Positions 6,967 through 15,706 of a DNA stretch of 64,000 bases are shown here, piece after piece. Made by a program: the position numbers and the translations under genes. Every line of letters starts with the position of its first letter. The first letter of the stretch is position 1. Origin of the DNA: Nonomuraea polychroma (lineage in GTDB: Bacteria > Actinomycetota > Actinomycetes > Streptosporangiales > Streptosporangiaceae); the NCBI RefSeq assembly GCF_004011505.1, contig NZ_SAUN01000001.1, forward strand, positions 2,914,001 to 2,978,000. Direction: 5' to 3'. The notes under the pieces are model-generated. The model was not told the origin of the DNA. It worked only from the letters and a program-made list of their open reading frames with translations, and did not search any database.

Positions 6967-8697
6967 ATGAGTAAGCTCACCGCGACTGCGACGTGCACCG
7001 CCCACGGCGCGATCGTGGAGCAGACCGGTGAGGTCCTCCCGCAAAGTTTGCTGGCCCAGCGGGTGGCTTGGCTGGCCGGCCTGGCGCAGGACCGGACTAC
7101 CGATATCGTGGCCGCCCGGTGGAGCAAGGCGGATCTGGACGCGCTGTGGTCCGGGGTGGGGCTGGACGGGCGGGCGTTGCCGGCCAAGGGCTGGATGGCT
7201 GTGCGGCGGCTGGGCTGGGGCGTGAGGCCGGCGCCGGGCGTACATGTGTGTGATCGTGTGCTGCGCTGCGCCCAAGAGCAGGCGGCCCGGCTGTTGCGGC
7301 TGGCGCTGCACCGCCGGGCGGTGGTGGCGGCGATCGTGGCGACCTGGCCTCGCGGCCCGCGTAGGCGGACCGAGGCCGAATGGGCGGCGTTGCGGGCGGT
7401 GTTGCCGGACGGGGTGGGTGCGGCGGAGATCCGCAATCGCACGCGGCAGATCCGCGCCTATCGTGATGCGCACGGCGGCGTGCTGCCGGCGGATTTGACC
7501 GCGCTGGAAGGGCCTCCGGGGTGTGCGGCGCAGATCGTGCTGGCCGCGGCTGACCGGCAACTGGCCACCTTGGAGCGGACCGGTGAGCGCAGCGCCCGGC
7601 TGCGGGTGAAGCTGCCCGTGATCGCCTGCCCCGCGTCCGGAAGGGATTGGGCCTGGCACCTGCTGCCCATCGCCCTGCCGCCGACCGTCCCGGCGGAGGC
7701 GAAACTGTGCTCCCCCGCCCTGCGTGTGCACAACGGCCGGGTGCGGGTCGATCTGCCGTTCCAGACCCCGATCGCTGTCGCGCCCGCCACCGGTCATGTG
7801 ATCGGGTGCGGCTTCGACTGGGGGCTGAACACCCTGCTCACCGGCACGATCGGACGTCTGACGGCCGGCGGTCGGGTCGTCACGGATGGGAGGCCGCTGA
7901 GCTACGACGCGAGCGGCGTGTCGGCCAAGCTGCACCGGCTGCGGGACCAGCGCGAGCACCTGGCCGCCAAGAAACAGCATCAGGAACGGCTGGTGGCCGG
8001 TATCACGCCCGCCGACCCCCGCGTCGCCGAACTGGCCGCGGCGTATGAGGTCATCGGGGTGGAGCATGAGCGGGTGTGCGCGCGGATCCGGCGCTTGAAC
8101 AAGGCGCTGGCCTGGTCGGCGGCCCGCTGGGCAGTCGACCAAGCCCTCGCCGCCGGGGCGACGGTGATCTACCTGGAGGACCTGGCCACGCTGGAGGCGC
8201 GCGGGCGCCGGGGACGGGCGAACGCACGCCTGTCGGGACAGGTACGCGGGCAGGTCGTGGAGGCGATCCGGCATCTGGCGGCCAAGCACGCGATCGCCGT
8301 GGTCACCGTCCCGGCCCGCGGCACCTCCCGATACTGCCCCCGCTGCGGTGACGGCACCTCGGTGCTGACGCATTGCCCGGCTCCCGACCGGCTCGCCGAG
8401 AAAGGCTGGGCGTGGGCCTGGTGCCCGGACTGTGACCTGTCGTGTGATCGGGACTGGGCGGCGGCCGAGCGCACGGTGCCCGCCCCCGTCCCCGGCACAC
8501 CCGGGACGGGACAGCGTCCGGCGGGCCAAGCACCCCAGACGACCCGCCCACCCGCGGGGCGCACAGGGCTTGTACGCGATGCTCAACACCGGACCGGCTT
8601 CCACCGCGTCGCGGCCACCCCCGTACTCCCCCTGGGACCGTACGCGAACGGCCCGCCACGGCCACGCCCGCCCGATTTGCCAGAAAGTCTGAGGTAA
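6967..8697 (+). CDS. TnpB-related RuvC-fold protein (IS200/IS605 accessory type)
   Basis: 576 residues. The C-terminal half has the split RuvC site of TnpB/Cas12 nucleases: GFDWGLNTL with D284, IYLEDL with E404, and SCDRDWAAAER with D494 (or D496). Between the last two is a zinc ribbon, CPRC (457-460) and CPDC (486-489). All catalytic positions are kept, so an RNA-guided DNA-cutting role is possible. After motif III an 80-residue Pro/Arg-rich tail follows, the stretch where TnpB genes often overlap their guide RNA. No TnpA transposase lies nearby, and the protein is longer than typical 400-residue TnpB. ATG 6967 has a weak GGTGGATGA upstream. No CRISPR array is present. Confidence 0.8.
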   Translation: MSKLTATATCTAHGAIVEQTGEVLPQSLLAQRVAWLAGLAQDRTTDIVAARWSKADLDALWSGVGLDGRALPAKGWMAVRRLGWGVRPAPGVHVCDRVLRCAQEQAARLLRLALHRRAVVAAIVATWPRGPRRRTEAEWAALRAVLPDGVGAAEIRNRTRQIRAYRDAHGGVLPADLTALEGPPGCAAQIVLAAADRQLATLERTGERSARLRVKLPVIACPASGRDWAWHLLPIALPPTVPAEAKLCSPALRVHNGRVRVDLPFQTPIAVAPATGHVIGCGFDWGLNTLLTGTIGRLTAGGRVVTDGRPLSYDASGVSAKLHRLRDQREHLAAKKQHQERLVAGITPADPRVAELAAAYEVIGVEHERVCARIRRLNKALAWSAARWAVDQALAAGATVIYLEDLATLEARGRRGRANARLSGQVRGQVVEAIRHLAAKHAIAVVTVPARGTSRYCPRCGDGTSVLTHCPAPDRLAEKGWAWAWCPDCDLSCDRDWAAAERTVPAPVPGTPGTGQRPAGQAPQTTRPPAGRTGLVRDAQHRTGFHRVAATPVLPLGPYANGPPRPRPPDLPESLR

Positions 8698-8782
8698 ATA
8701 CAGAGAATCGCAGACGCTCCTAGAGGGATCGGTATAGCGCAGCAACATGATCAAGGCGGAGCTGTGGTATAAAACGGCGACT

Positions 8783-9097
8783 ATGTCCTATCCCGATTAC
8801 GGACCTTCGTACTACGGCCCGCAGCCCCACACGCATCCCAACGGGACCGCCATCCTGGTGCTCGGCATCCTGAGCCTGGTGGTGTGCAGCTTCCTCGGGC
8901 CGTTCGCGTGGTCGATGGGCACCAAGGCGCTACGCGAGATCGACCAGAGCGGCTACCTCTACGAAAACCGCGGCCACATCCAGGCGGGGCGCATCTGCGG
9001 GATCATCAGCAGCGTCCTGCTCATGCTCACCGTCGCGTTCCTGGTCTTCGCCTTCGGTATCGCGCTGATCTCCGGAGGCTTCTCCAGCAGCTCCTAG
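8783..9097 (+). CDS. Small DUF4190-type membrane protein
   Basis: 104 residues: a Tyr/Pro-rich head, then two membrane segments (about 20-45 and 68-96) joined by a short loop with the phrase ALREIDQSG, the layout of DUF4190 proteins of Gram-positive bacteria (function unknown). ATG 8783 is chosen because the head is family-like; the frame is open to 8747 without a likely start. TATAAA at 8768-8773 lies 9 bases before it, so the transcript may be leaderless or nearly so. Its last 4 bases overlap the end of the convergent TetR gene. Confidence 0.75.
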   Translation: MSYPDYGPSYYGPQPHTHPNGTAILVLGILSLVVCSFLGPFAWSMGTKALREIDQSGYLYENRGHIQAGRICGIISSVLLMLTVAFLVFAFGIALISGGFSSSS

Positions 9098-9729
9098 CGG
9101 CCCGGGCCGTAGTCGCCGAGCCCCGACTCCAGCAGGTCGAACGCCTTCTCCGCCTGCTCCCTGAGATCGGGGCCGATGGTCTCCCACCCCTCGCCGGCGA
9201 GCATCCTGGCGACCGCGTGGCCGGTCAAGATACGCGTGGTGTTGAGGATGTGCGCCGCCACCAGCCGTGGTGAGAGGTCGTCGGGGGAGGCGTCCAGCTC
9301 CTCGGCCAGCATCCGCGCCAGCCCCTCCTCGCGTTCCTCGTGGATCTGCCGCAGCCGGGCGACCAGCGCGGGGCTGGCGCCCACGATCCTGGCGAACACG
9401 TCACTGCCGAGGTTGAGCCCGTGACGCCAGTGGCGGGTGTCGATCGCGTCGAGGTAGTCGCGCCGGAACGCCCGCACCACGCTCTCTCCCGGCTCCCGCT
9501 CCCGCAGCACCTTCTGCGGCAGGTCGACGGCCATCTCCTGGCGGTCGGCGAACAGGTCCTCCTTGGTGCTGAAGTAGTTGAAGACCGTGTTGACCGACAC
9601 GTCGGCGGCCCGCGCCACCTCGGCCACGGTCACGTTGTCGAACCCCCGCGCCATGAACAGCCCCATCGCGATGTCCGCGATGCGCTCCCTGGTCTCGCGC
9701 TTCTTCCGCTCCCGCAGCCCTTCCCGCAT
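9094..9729 (-). CDS. TetR family regulator of the adjacent ABC pair
   Basis: 211 residues. The N-terminal DNA-binding domain has the full TetR pattern, with VTVAEVARAADVSVNTVFNY at about 33-52. The rest is a helical ligand-binding domain. The gene is divergent from the DrrA/DrrB-like pair and the 66-bp gap holds a perfect 11-bp inverted repeat, so it most likely represses the transporter and itself, released by a drug-like ligand. Starts at ATG 9729. Confidence 0.85.
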   Translation of the reverse strand: MREGLRERKKRETRERIADIAMGLFMARGFDNVTVAEVARAADVSVNTVFNYFSTKEDLFADRQEMAVDLPQKVLREREPGESVVRAFRRDYLDAIDTRHWRHGLNLGSDVFARIVGASPALVARLRQIHEEREEGLARMLAEELDASPDDLSPRLVAAHILNTTRILTGHAVARMLAGEGWETIGPDLREQAEKAFDLLESGLGDYGPGR

Positions 9730-9756
9730 AGGCCCATGCTATCGAACTTGCAGTGA

Positions 9757-9787
9757 CTCCAAAATTGTGGTTACCTCAATTTTGGAG
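9757..9787. promoter_or_regulatory. 31-bp perfect palindromic operator
   Basis: Arms CTCCAAAATTG (9757-9767) and CAATTTTGGAG (9777-9787), 9-bp spacer. The right arm runs into the ribosome binding site (GGAGG, 9784-9788) of the ABC ATPase gene, so a bound TetR would block transcription start; in RNA the same stem could also hide the binding site. AT-rich arms stand out from the surrounding GC-rich DNA. Confidence 0.8.
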
Positions 9788-9795
9788 GCGATGAA

Positions 9796-10535
<740 letters not shown>

Positions 10536-10536
<1 letters not shown>

Positions 10537-11261
10537 TGATGCGCGACACCTGGGTGCTGTTCCGCCACGGGGTGGGCGTCACGCTGCGGCAGAAGCTCGG
10601 CATCATCATCGGCGTGCTCCAGCCGCTGCTGTTCCTGGTGCTGTTCGGGCCCATCTTCACCACCTTCGGCACCTGGGAGACGCTGGTGCCCGGCCTGATC
10701 GTCCAGCTCGGGCTGTTGAGCATGGGCCTGGCCGGGTTCGGGGTCGTCTTCGAGAGGCAGTCGGGCGTGCTGGAGCGCATGCGCGTCACCCCGGCCAGCC
10801 GCCTGGCGCTGCTGCTCGGACGGGTGCTCAACAACGCGGTCACACTGATCATCCAGACGGTGCTGCTGCTGGCGGTGGCCTTCGCCTTCGGCCTGCGCGC
10901 CCCGGTGCCGGGGCTCCTGGCCGGGCTCGTGCTGATCGTCGTGCTCGGCATCAGCCTGGCGGCGCTGTCGTACGCGATCGCGCTGACGATCAACGAGCAG
11001 CTGTTCGCGCCGGTGATGACCACGGCGGTGGTCCCGCTCGTGCTGCTGTCCGGCTCCTTCCTGCCGATGTCGATGGCGCCGGGCTGGCTCGACGCCATCT
11101 CCCACATCAGCCCCTTCCGGTACGTGCTCGAGGCGCTGCGCGACCTGTTCCATGGCCACTACCTGACCGGCACCGTGGGCGCCGGCGTGGCGGTGACCGC
11201 GGTCTTCGCCGTGGTCAGCCTCACGATCGGGACCCGCGTGTTCAACCGCGAGAACGCCTGA
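10536..11261 (+). CDS. ABC-2 type permease, DrrB type
   Basis: 241 residues with six membrane segments and the ABC-2 conserved loop around ERMRVTPASR (about 83-92) and the SGSFLPMSMAPGWL stretch (about 172-185). Translationally coupled to the ATPase gene. The pair should form a multidrug or lipid exporter controlled by the divergent TetR. Confidence 0.9.
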
Positions 11262-11289
11262 GCTCCTCCTCAGGCACCTTCCGGAAGGA
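11256..11289. terminator. Hairpin at the end of the DrrAB-like operon
   Basis: GCCTGAG/CTCAGGC (11256-11262 and 11269-11275) overlaps the permease stop, followed by the palindrome CCTTCCGGAAGG (11278-11289). It sits in the convergent gap to the peptidase gene. No T-tract, so the call is tentative. Confidence 0.4.
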
Positions 11290-11327
11290 TCGTCGGCCCG
11301 AGGACGGCGATGTGCCGTGGGCGGGGC

Positions 11328-12686
11328 TCAGGCCGCGCTCTTGGCCCGTCGCCGGAGCGCGGCCATGATCCCGGCCGGATCCACGGTTCCGTACCCGTAG
11401 TCGTAGTCGAACCCCACCTCGCTGCGGTCCTCCGCGGTACGCCGCAGCAGCGCCCGCAGCTGGGCAGGCGACAACGCGACCGCCGGCCACCGGGTACGCA
11501 CCGCCGCCACGAGCCCGGCCACCACCGGCGTCGCCGCCGACGTCCCCGAGTCCGGCTGATCCTTTCCGAACGCCGCCGACCCCAGGAAATGCGTGTACCC
11601 GCACACGTCCGGCTTGCGGGCGGTCAGCCGCCCCGGCCCCTGCGAGGAGTAGCCCACCCGATCGCCGTTGACGTCGATGCCGCCGATCGACAGGACCTTC
11701 GGGTGGGAGTTGGCGCCCACGATGGGCCGGTCGGGATAGGCGCACCGGCCGTCCGGGCACTGCCGGCTGCAGTTGCCGGCCGCGAACAACACGTCGGCCC
11801 CCGCCCGGTCCAGGGCGGCCACCATCAGGTTGAACGGGTGGGCGGCGTTGTCGGAGTAGTTGCCGGGATGCCCGACGGGGAAGTCCCACTCAGGCGAGAA
11901 CGACCCCCATGAATTGCTCACGACCAGCGCCCGCGAAGCCTCCGGCTGGGCGTCGAGCACGGTGCGCAGGTGCGCGAACGCCGACACCGCGTCCGACAGC
12001 AGCCCGTCGAGCGCGGAACCGCCCGGCCGGGTGGACAGCAGCAGCGGGATGTCGATCAGCGAGGCCTGCGGGGCGGCGATGAGGGCGTCGAACGCGCACA
12101 TCGTCCCATGATCGACCTCGAACTCGCCCGGCTTGCCCGACACCCCCGGCGGGCTCCAGCACCGGTCGGCGTCGAGCGTGACGCCCCTGCCGAGCTGCCT
12201 GGCCGTGTGGGCGGCGTTGACGCCGGTGTCGAGCACGGCCAGCGCCACCCCCGCGCCGTCGAGCCCCTCGGCCTGCAGCCCGGCCACGTTCAGCAGCCGC
12301 TCGACGTCTCGCCAGTTGCCGACCGGCGGGTCGCCGCCGCAGGTCGGCGTCGATTCGATGACCGGGTCGGAGAAGATCCCCACCACGTCCGGCCTGAGCG
12401 TGGGCAGCAGCGTGACCCTGGAGGCCAGCTCGTCGTCGGAGATGGTGCCGCGTACCAGCACGGAGGCGTCCTCGGCGGCCAGCGAGAAGTCGAGCGGCTG
12501 GTTGAGCGAGAGGGGATCGCCGCCGGCCGTGGGAACCGGGCGCGGCACGGCCACCGGCACGAAGGCCGTGTCGAGCTCGACCCCGGGCAGGCCGTCGGCG
12601 ACGTCGGCCGTGGTGGCTGTCTGGCCGGGGTCGGCCACCGCCGCGACCAGATCGGGGGAGGGGCGCAGCTGGATCAGGACACGCAT
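11328..12686 (-). CDS. S8 family (subtilisin-like) peptidase without signal peptide
   Basis: 452 residues. The triad is visible: D153 in VLDTGV, H193 in DHGTMC, S383 in SGTSAATP, with oxyanion N305 in AAGN. About 140 residues precede the catalytic domain and no signal peptide or membrane segment is present, so the enzyme is probably cytosolic or exported by another route. Extra cysteines (C304, C308, C313 and C115, C362) could form metal or disulfide sites. Start ATG 12686 has only a weak GGTGGTGA upstream. It stands alone; an inverted repeat precedes it. Confidence 0.8.
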   Translation of the reverse strand: MRVLIQLRPSPDLVAAVADPGQTATTADVADGLPGVELDTAFVPVAVPRPVPTAGGDPLSLNQPLDFSLAAEDASVLVRGTISDDELASRVTLLPTLRPDVVGIFSDPVIESTPTCGGDPPVGNWRDVERLLNVAGLQAEGLDGAGVALAVLDTGVNAAHTARQLGRGVTLDADRCWSPPGVSGKPGEFEVDHGTMCAFDALIAAPQASLIDIPLLLSTRPGGSALDGLLSDAVSAFAHLRTVLDAQPEASRALVVSNSWGSFSPEWDFPVGHPGNYSDNAAHPFNLMVAALDRAGADVLFAAGNCSRQCPDGRCAYPDRPIVGANSHPKVLSIGGIDVNGDRVGYSSQGPGRLTARKPDVCGYTHFLGSAAFGKDQPDSGTSAATPVVAGLVAAVRTRWPAVALSPAQLRALLRRTAEDRSEVGFDYDYGYGTVDPAGIMAALRRRAKSAA

Positions 12687-12697
12687 GTGTCACCACC

Positions 12698-12733
12698 GAA
12701 TGTTCTCTGGAGGGAAGGAACCTCCCAACATTC
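12698..12733. promoter_or_regulatory. Nested inverted repeat upstream of the S8 peptidase
   Basis: Outer arms GAATGTT (12698-12704) and AACATTC (12727-12733) enclose GGAGG/CCTCC arms. It begins 12 bases before the start codon, so it may be an operator or a 5' RNA hairpin. Confidence 0.45.
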
Positions 12734-12845
12734 CTTCATCCGGGGGCGCGCGTCCAGTGGATTCCAGGGGTTGTGACCTGCGAGAACTCCCGAATCGGAG
12801 CGAAGCGGACGACTTTTTCTGGGCCGTTAGGCTCAGGGGATTGCC

Positions 12846-13019
12846 TACGATCCTTCCAGCTTCCCCACGAACGCCCCGAGCCGCTTCCGCCCCTCCGGCC
12901 TGGCCTCGCCGTCGCCCCTCGTCGGACGAGACGACGGCCGTGGTCCACCGCTGGACGTCCGTACGGTCGGCCGCGGGCAGGCCGAGCACGTGTCAGATGG
13001 TGGCAAGCTGCAGCCCTTG
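12846..13019 (-). pseudogene. Fragment of a cytochrome P450 gene
   Basis: Read on the minus strand the stretch gives LQLATI, an in-frame TGA, then HVLGLPAADRTDVQRWTTAV, which closely follows the P450 pattern before and in helix F (VLGVPxxDRxxFxRW). After about 30 codons the frame shifts, and RKRLGAFVGKLEG continues a plausible P450 helix. No ExxR or haem motif is nearby. It is a scrap about 60 codons long inside a 416-bp gap that otherwise holds nothing recognisable. Confidence 0.45.
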
Positions 13020-13102
13020 CGATCCGGGGCATTCGACCCGTGACATAAACAATTAACCTGACTATGCGTCAAGGTGTTATGCGGGCGAACAGCGAATACC
13101 GG

Positions 13103-15139
13103 TCACGCCAGCGCGCGTTTGCGGGGCAGCAGGGCCAGCGCGCCGATGTAGAGAACGGCGGCCACGATGAGCAGGCCCTTGTAGCCGATCACCAGGGCCG
13201 CGTATTCGAGGCAGCCGCCCACCATCGCCCCCAGCAGGTTCGCGCCGAAGGAGGTGGTCGCGTCGGCCGTGTCGGCGAAACGTTTGGCGAAGACGACGTT
13301 CGCCGCGAAGATCGGCAGGAACGCCACCGTCACGGCCGCCACCGCGCGCAGGGGCAACGGCAGGGACAACAGCCACGCGTTCGGGACCAGCCAGGCCAGC
13401 AGCAGGCCCGCGAGCAGGATCCCGTACATGACCGGCAGCGGCGGGATGCGGAAGCGGCGGGTCACCTCGACGGCGGCGAGCACCGCGACCAGCACCCCGG
13501 CGAAGACGATGGCGTTGACCACCCACGTGGTGCCGAACAGCAGCGCGAACCCGGTCACGCTCTTGGTCTCCAGCAGCATGAACGCCACGCCGAGCAGGAA
13601 CAGGTCGGCGTACGGCCGCATCCGCTGGTACGGTCCCGCGACGACGCGGACGGCCAGCAGGCTGACGATGAGGATCAGGGTGAGCGTGATGATGTAGATC
13701 GGCGGGATCGTGGCGTCGTGGAGGTAGAGGAAGGGCCGGTCGTCGTCGGCGGGCGGCGGGGTGCCCGCGGCGGCTCCGGGCCAGGCGGTGGCGCAGCGCT
13801 GGTCGGCCGCGGTCAGGCCGGCGGTGATCACGGCCTGCTGACCCGCGGTGCTGACGACGTCGACGCACGGCTTGTGCCCGAAGGCCTGCTGCATGGTCGA
13901 GGCCAGGCGGTCGACGAGCCAGCTCTCGCGGTAGTAGTTGTACATCGAGAACGTGCCGCCCGGATTGAGGTGCTCGCGGGCGGCCCGCATGGCCTCCTCG
14001 GTGAACAGGTAGCTCTCCAGCCGGAGCGAGCTGGCCCCGGAGACGAGGGTGAGCGAGTCGGGCAGGGCGAACAGGATCAGGTCGTACTTGTCGCCGGTGC
14101 GCTCCAGGAAGGCGCGGCCGTCGGTGATGTGGGTGGTGACGCGGGGGTCGTCGTAGGGCCGGTCGGGGTGCAGCGAGCCGCCCAGTTCGCGCAGCTTGGG
14201 GTCGATCTCGACGGCGTCGACGTGGCTCGCGCCCTTGGACAGCGCGATCGCCACGTCGGTGCCGCTGCCCGCGCCGACGATGAGCACGTTCTTCGGGGGT
14301 TTGGCGGTGCGCTCGTACGGCAGCCCGTACTGGCGCTCCCACTGCAGGCGGGCGGCGGCGGGCACGGCCTGCTGGTGCGGGATGCCGTTGACGGCGATGT
14401 CGGTGACGCCGACGCCGAGCTGCTGGAACTGCCGGTAGGTGACCTTGTAGTACGGCGACCAGATCGCCCCGGCCGTCAGCGTCTCGGCGAGCAGCAGCCC
14501 CACCACGACCAGGGAGGGCACGGTCACCAGGCCCAGGTAGAGCGCGCGCGGCCGCGGGACCAGCAGCATGCCGTAGCAGATCGCGGCGATCAGGCCCCAG
14601 AAGACGGGCGGCGCGCTCAGGAACGACAGCGCCGTGAACGCCGCGATGCCGGTCAGGCTGCCGATCAGGTCGTAGCGGTAGGCCTCCAGGCGCGGCAGCT
14701 CGGGAAAGCAGCGGCCGACGAGCTCGGCGGGCCCCATGAGGATCAGGGCGGCGGCGCAGAAGATGACCGGCAGGATCAGCCACGCGGGCGGCCCGCTGGT
14801 GGACAGGCTCGTCCAGTACAGGACGCCCTCGGTGTTCCGGTCCACGGTCACCGGGAAGGTCAGCACGACGACGGCCAGGACGGCGAGCACGATCGGCGAG
14901 TAGTACGGCTGCCGCCGCGAACGCCCCACGCGCAGGAACCCCAGCCCGATGCCGAGGAACGAGCCGAGCAGCACGAAGTTGGTGAAGTAGCTGAGGTGGA
15001 CGATGTTGGACCCGGTCCACCGGATCAGCGCCAGTTCGAGGAAGAGCATGAAGGCGCTGGCGAGGATGAGCCTCGGCCGAACGGCCAGCCAGTGAGCCTT
15101 CTCTTCGCCATCGACCGGCTTGTGCGCCTGGAGCGTCAT
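13103..15139 (-). CDS. Membrane protein with spermidine-synthase-like domain
   Basis: 678 residues: about six membrane segments (30-250), a soluble Rossmann domain of the spermidine synthase/methyltransferase fold (about 285-440), then six or more membrane segments. The cofactor loop VLIVGAGSGTDVAIAL (about 289-304) and the acidic VDAVEIDP are plain. Such membrane-embedded SpeE-like proteins are widespread and uncharacterised; polyamine formation is not certain. ATG 15139 has GGAG 8-9 bases upstream, and overlaps by 4 bases a small frame running from 15396 that is thought to be part of a hairpin-rich element, not a gene. Confidence 0.75.
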   Translation of the reverse strand: MTLQAHKPVDGEEKAHWLAVRPRLILASAFMLFLELALIRWTGSNIVHLSYFTNFVLLGSFLGIGLGFLRVGRSRRQPYYSPIVLAVLAVVVLTFPVTVDRNTEGVLYWTSLSTSGPPAWLILPVIFCAAALILMGPAELVGRCFPELPRLEAYRYDLIGSLTGIAAFTALSFLSAPPVFWGLIAAICYGMLLVPRPRALYLGLVTVPSLVVVGLLLAETLTAGAIWSPYYKVTYRQFQQLGVGVTDIAVNGIPHQQAVPAAARLQWERQYGLPYERTAKPPKNVLIVGAGSGTDVAIALSKGASHVDAVEIDPKLRELGGSLHPDRPYDDPRVTTHITDGRAFLERTGDKYDLILFALPDSLTLVSGASSLRLESYLFTEEAMRAAREHLNPGGTFSMYNYYRESWLVDRLASTMQQAFGHKPCVDVVSTAGQQAVITAGLTAADQRCATAWPGAAAGTPPPADDDRPFLYLHDATIPPIYIITLTLILIVSLLAVRVVAGPYQRMRPYADLFLLGVAFMLLETKSVTGFALLFGTTWVVNAIVFAGVLVAVLAAVEVTRRFRIPPLPVMYGILLAGLLLAWLVPNAWLLSLPLPLRAVAAVTVAFLPIFAANVVFAKRFADTADATTSFGANLLGAMVGGCLEYAALVIGYKGLLIVAAVLYIGALALLPRKRALA

Positions 15140-15140
15140 A

Positions 15141-15396
15141 GGACATTCTCCGTGGATACTCCGGCCTTAAGACCGGGGAGGAAATGGACTCCCGCGTAAC
15201 GGGGCAGGGAAAGGCGGTTCGCCGTCAGGGTGCGCACCGGCAGGCCGGTCGCCGTCAACGCCGCATACAGCGCCCCGCGGATGACGAAGGGGGTGTGCCG
15301 GGCCACCGCCGCACGCCGCGATTCCAAGCTCCGCCGCTGAGGAAGCGCGGCGGAGTGGATCCGCTGACGGGTGTCCAACGTAGCCACCAAGGTCAC
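15141..15396 (-). mobile_element. Hairpin-rich remnant resembling an IS200/IS605-type end
   Basis: On the minus strand the stretch ends in CCTCCCCGGTCTTAAGG followed by CCGGAGTATCC (15155-15182), the kind of stem-loop plus short tail that closes IS200/IS605/TnpB elements in actinobacteria as I recall them. A second perfect 9-bp hairpin, CTCCGCCGC/GCGGCGGAG, lies at 15329-15337 and 15347-15355. An 86-codon frame (15136-15396) covers it but resembles no known protein and overlaps the next gene by ATGA; it is judged incidental, though a small real gene cannot be excluded. No transposase is left. The element sits between the LCP and SpeE-like genes. Confidence 0.4.
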
Positions 15397-15457
15397 CTCC
15401 CTATGCGTGGTGGCCGGGTCTGGTCACTCAGGGCCCCGCACCGTTTGAGATAGGGAG
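15397..15457 (-). promoter_or_regulatory. Structured leader with stem that hides a ribosome binding site
   Basis: Minus-strand arms CTCCCTAT and ATAGGGAG (15450-15457 and 15397-15404) enclose a 45-base core in which GGTG/CACC can pair, and CTCA can pair with TGAG to give a possible pseudoknot. The 3' arm contains the GGGAGG that would serve the frame starting near 15390. It looks like a riboswitch-type leader or an IS left end; I matched it to no known class. Confidence 0.35.
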
Positions 15458-15681
15458 CACGTCATGGCCTGTAGGCCGAGGAGCGAGCGACGCTGCCTCA
15501 CCGCAGTGACGGACCGAAAAACGGGAGCGTCTCTGATCAGTTATGCGATCCTACGCCAGTCCTGGTGTCTGGAATCGTTTCCCACAGTCCGCGAGTGAGG
15601 AATGGCGACGCAAGGCGCGGCCAGGAACGAGCGCGGAAAGGTCACCGCCGCGCAGGCAGGGGGTGCTCGTGCCCGCGGCTT

Positions 15682-15706
15682 CCTCTGACCGTGTGACGGT
15701 CAGAGG
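15682..15706. terminator. Terminator hairpin of the LCP gene
   Basis: Perfect 10-bp stem CCTCTGACCG/CGGTCAGAGG with a TGTGA loop, overlapping the LCP stop codon. Between 15461 and 15681 nothing else was recognised. Confidence 0.65.

Noticed and set aside
6967..8697. Type V CRISPR effector (Cas12)
   Set aside because: No array or adaptation genes; length, tail and zinc ribbon fit TnpB-related proteins better.
13064..15199. Long plus-strand frame antisense to the SpeE-like gene
   Set aside because: The translation is Gln/Arg/Gly-rich without any motif, while the minus strand gives a clear membrane protein.
15136..15396. 86-codon protein gene upstream of the SpeE-like gene
   Set aside because: No family resemblance; its DNA is dominated by perfect hairpins, so it is listed as an element remnant instead, with the caveat that a small gene is possible.
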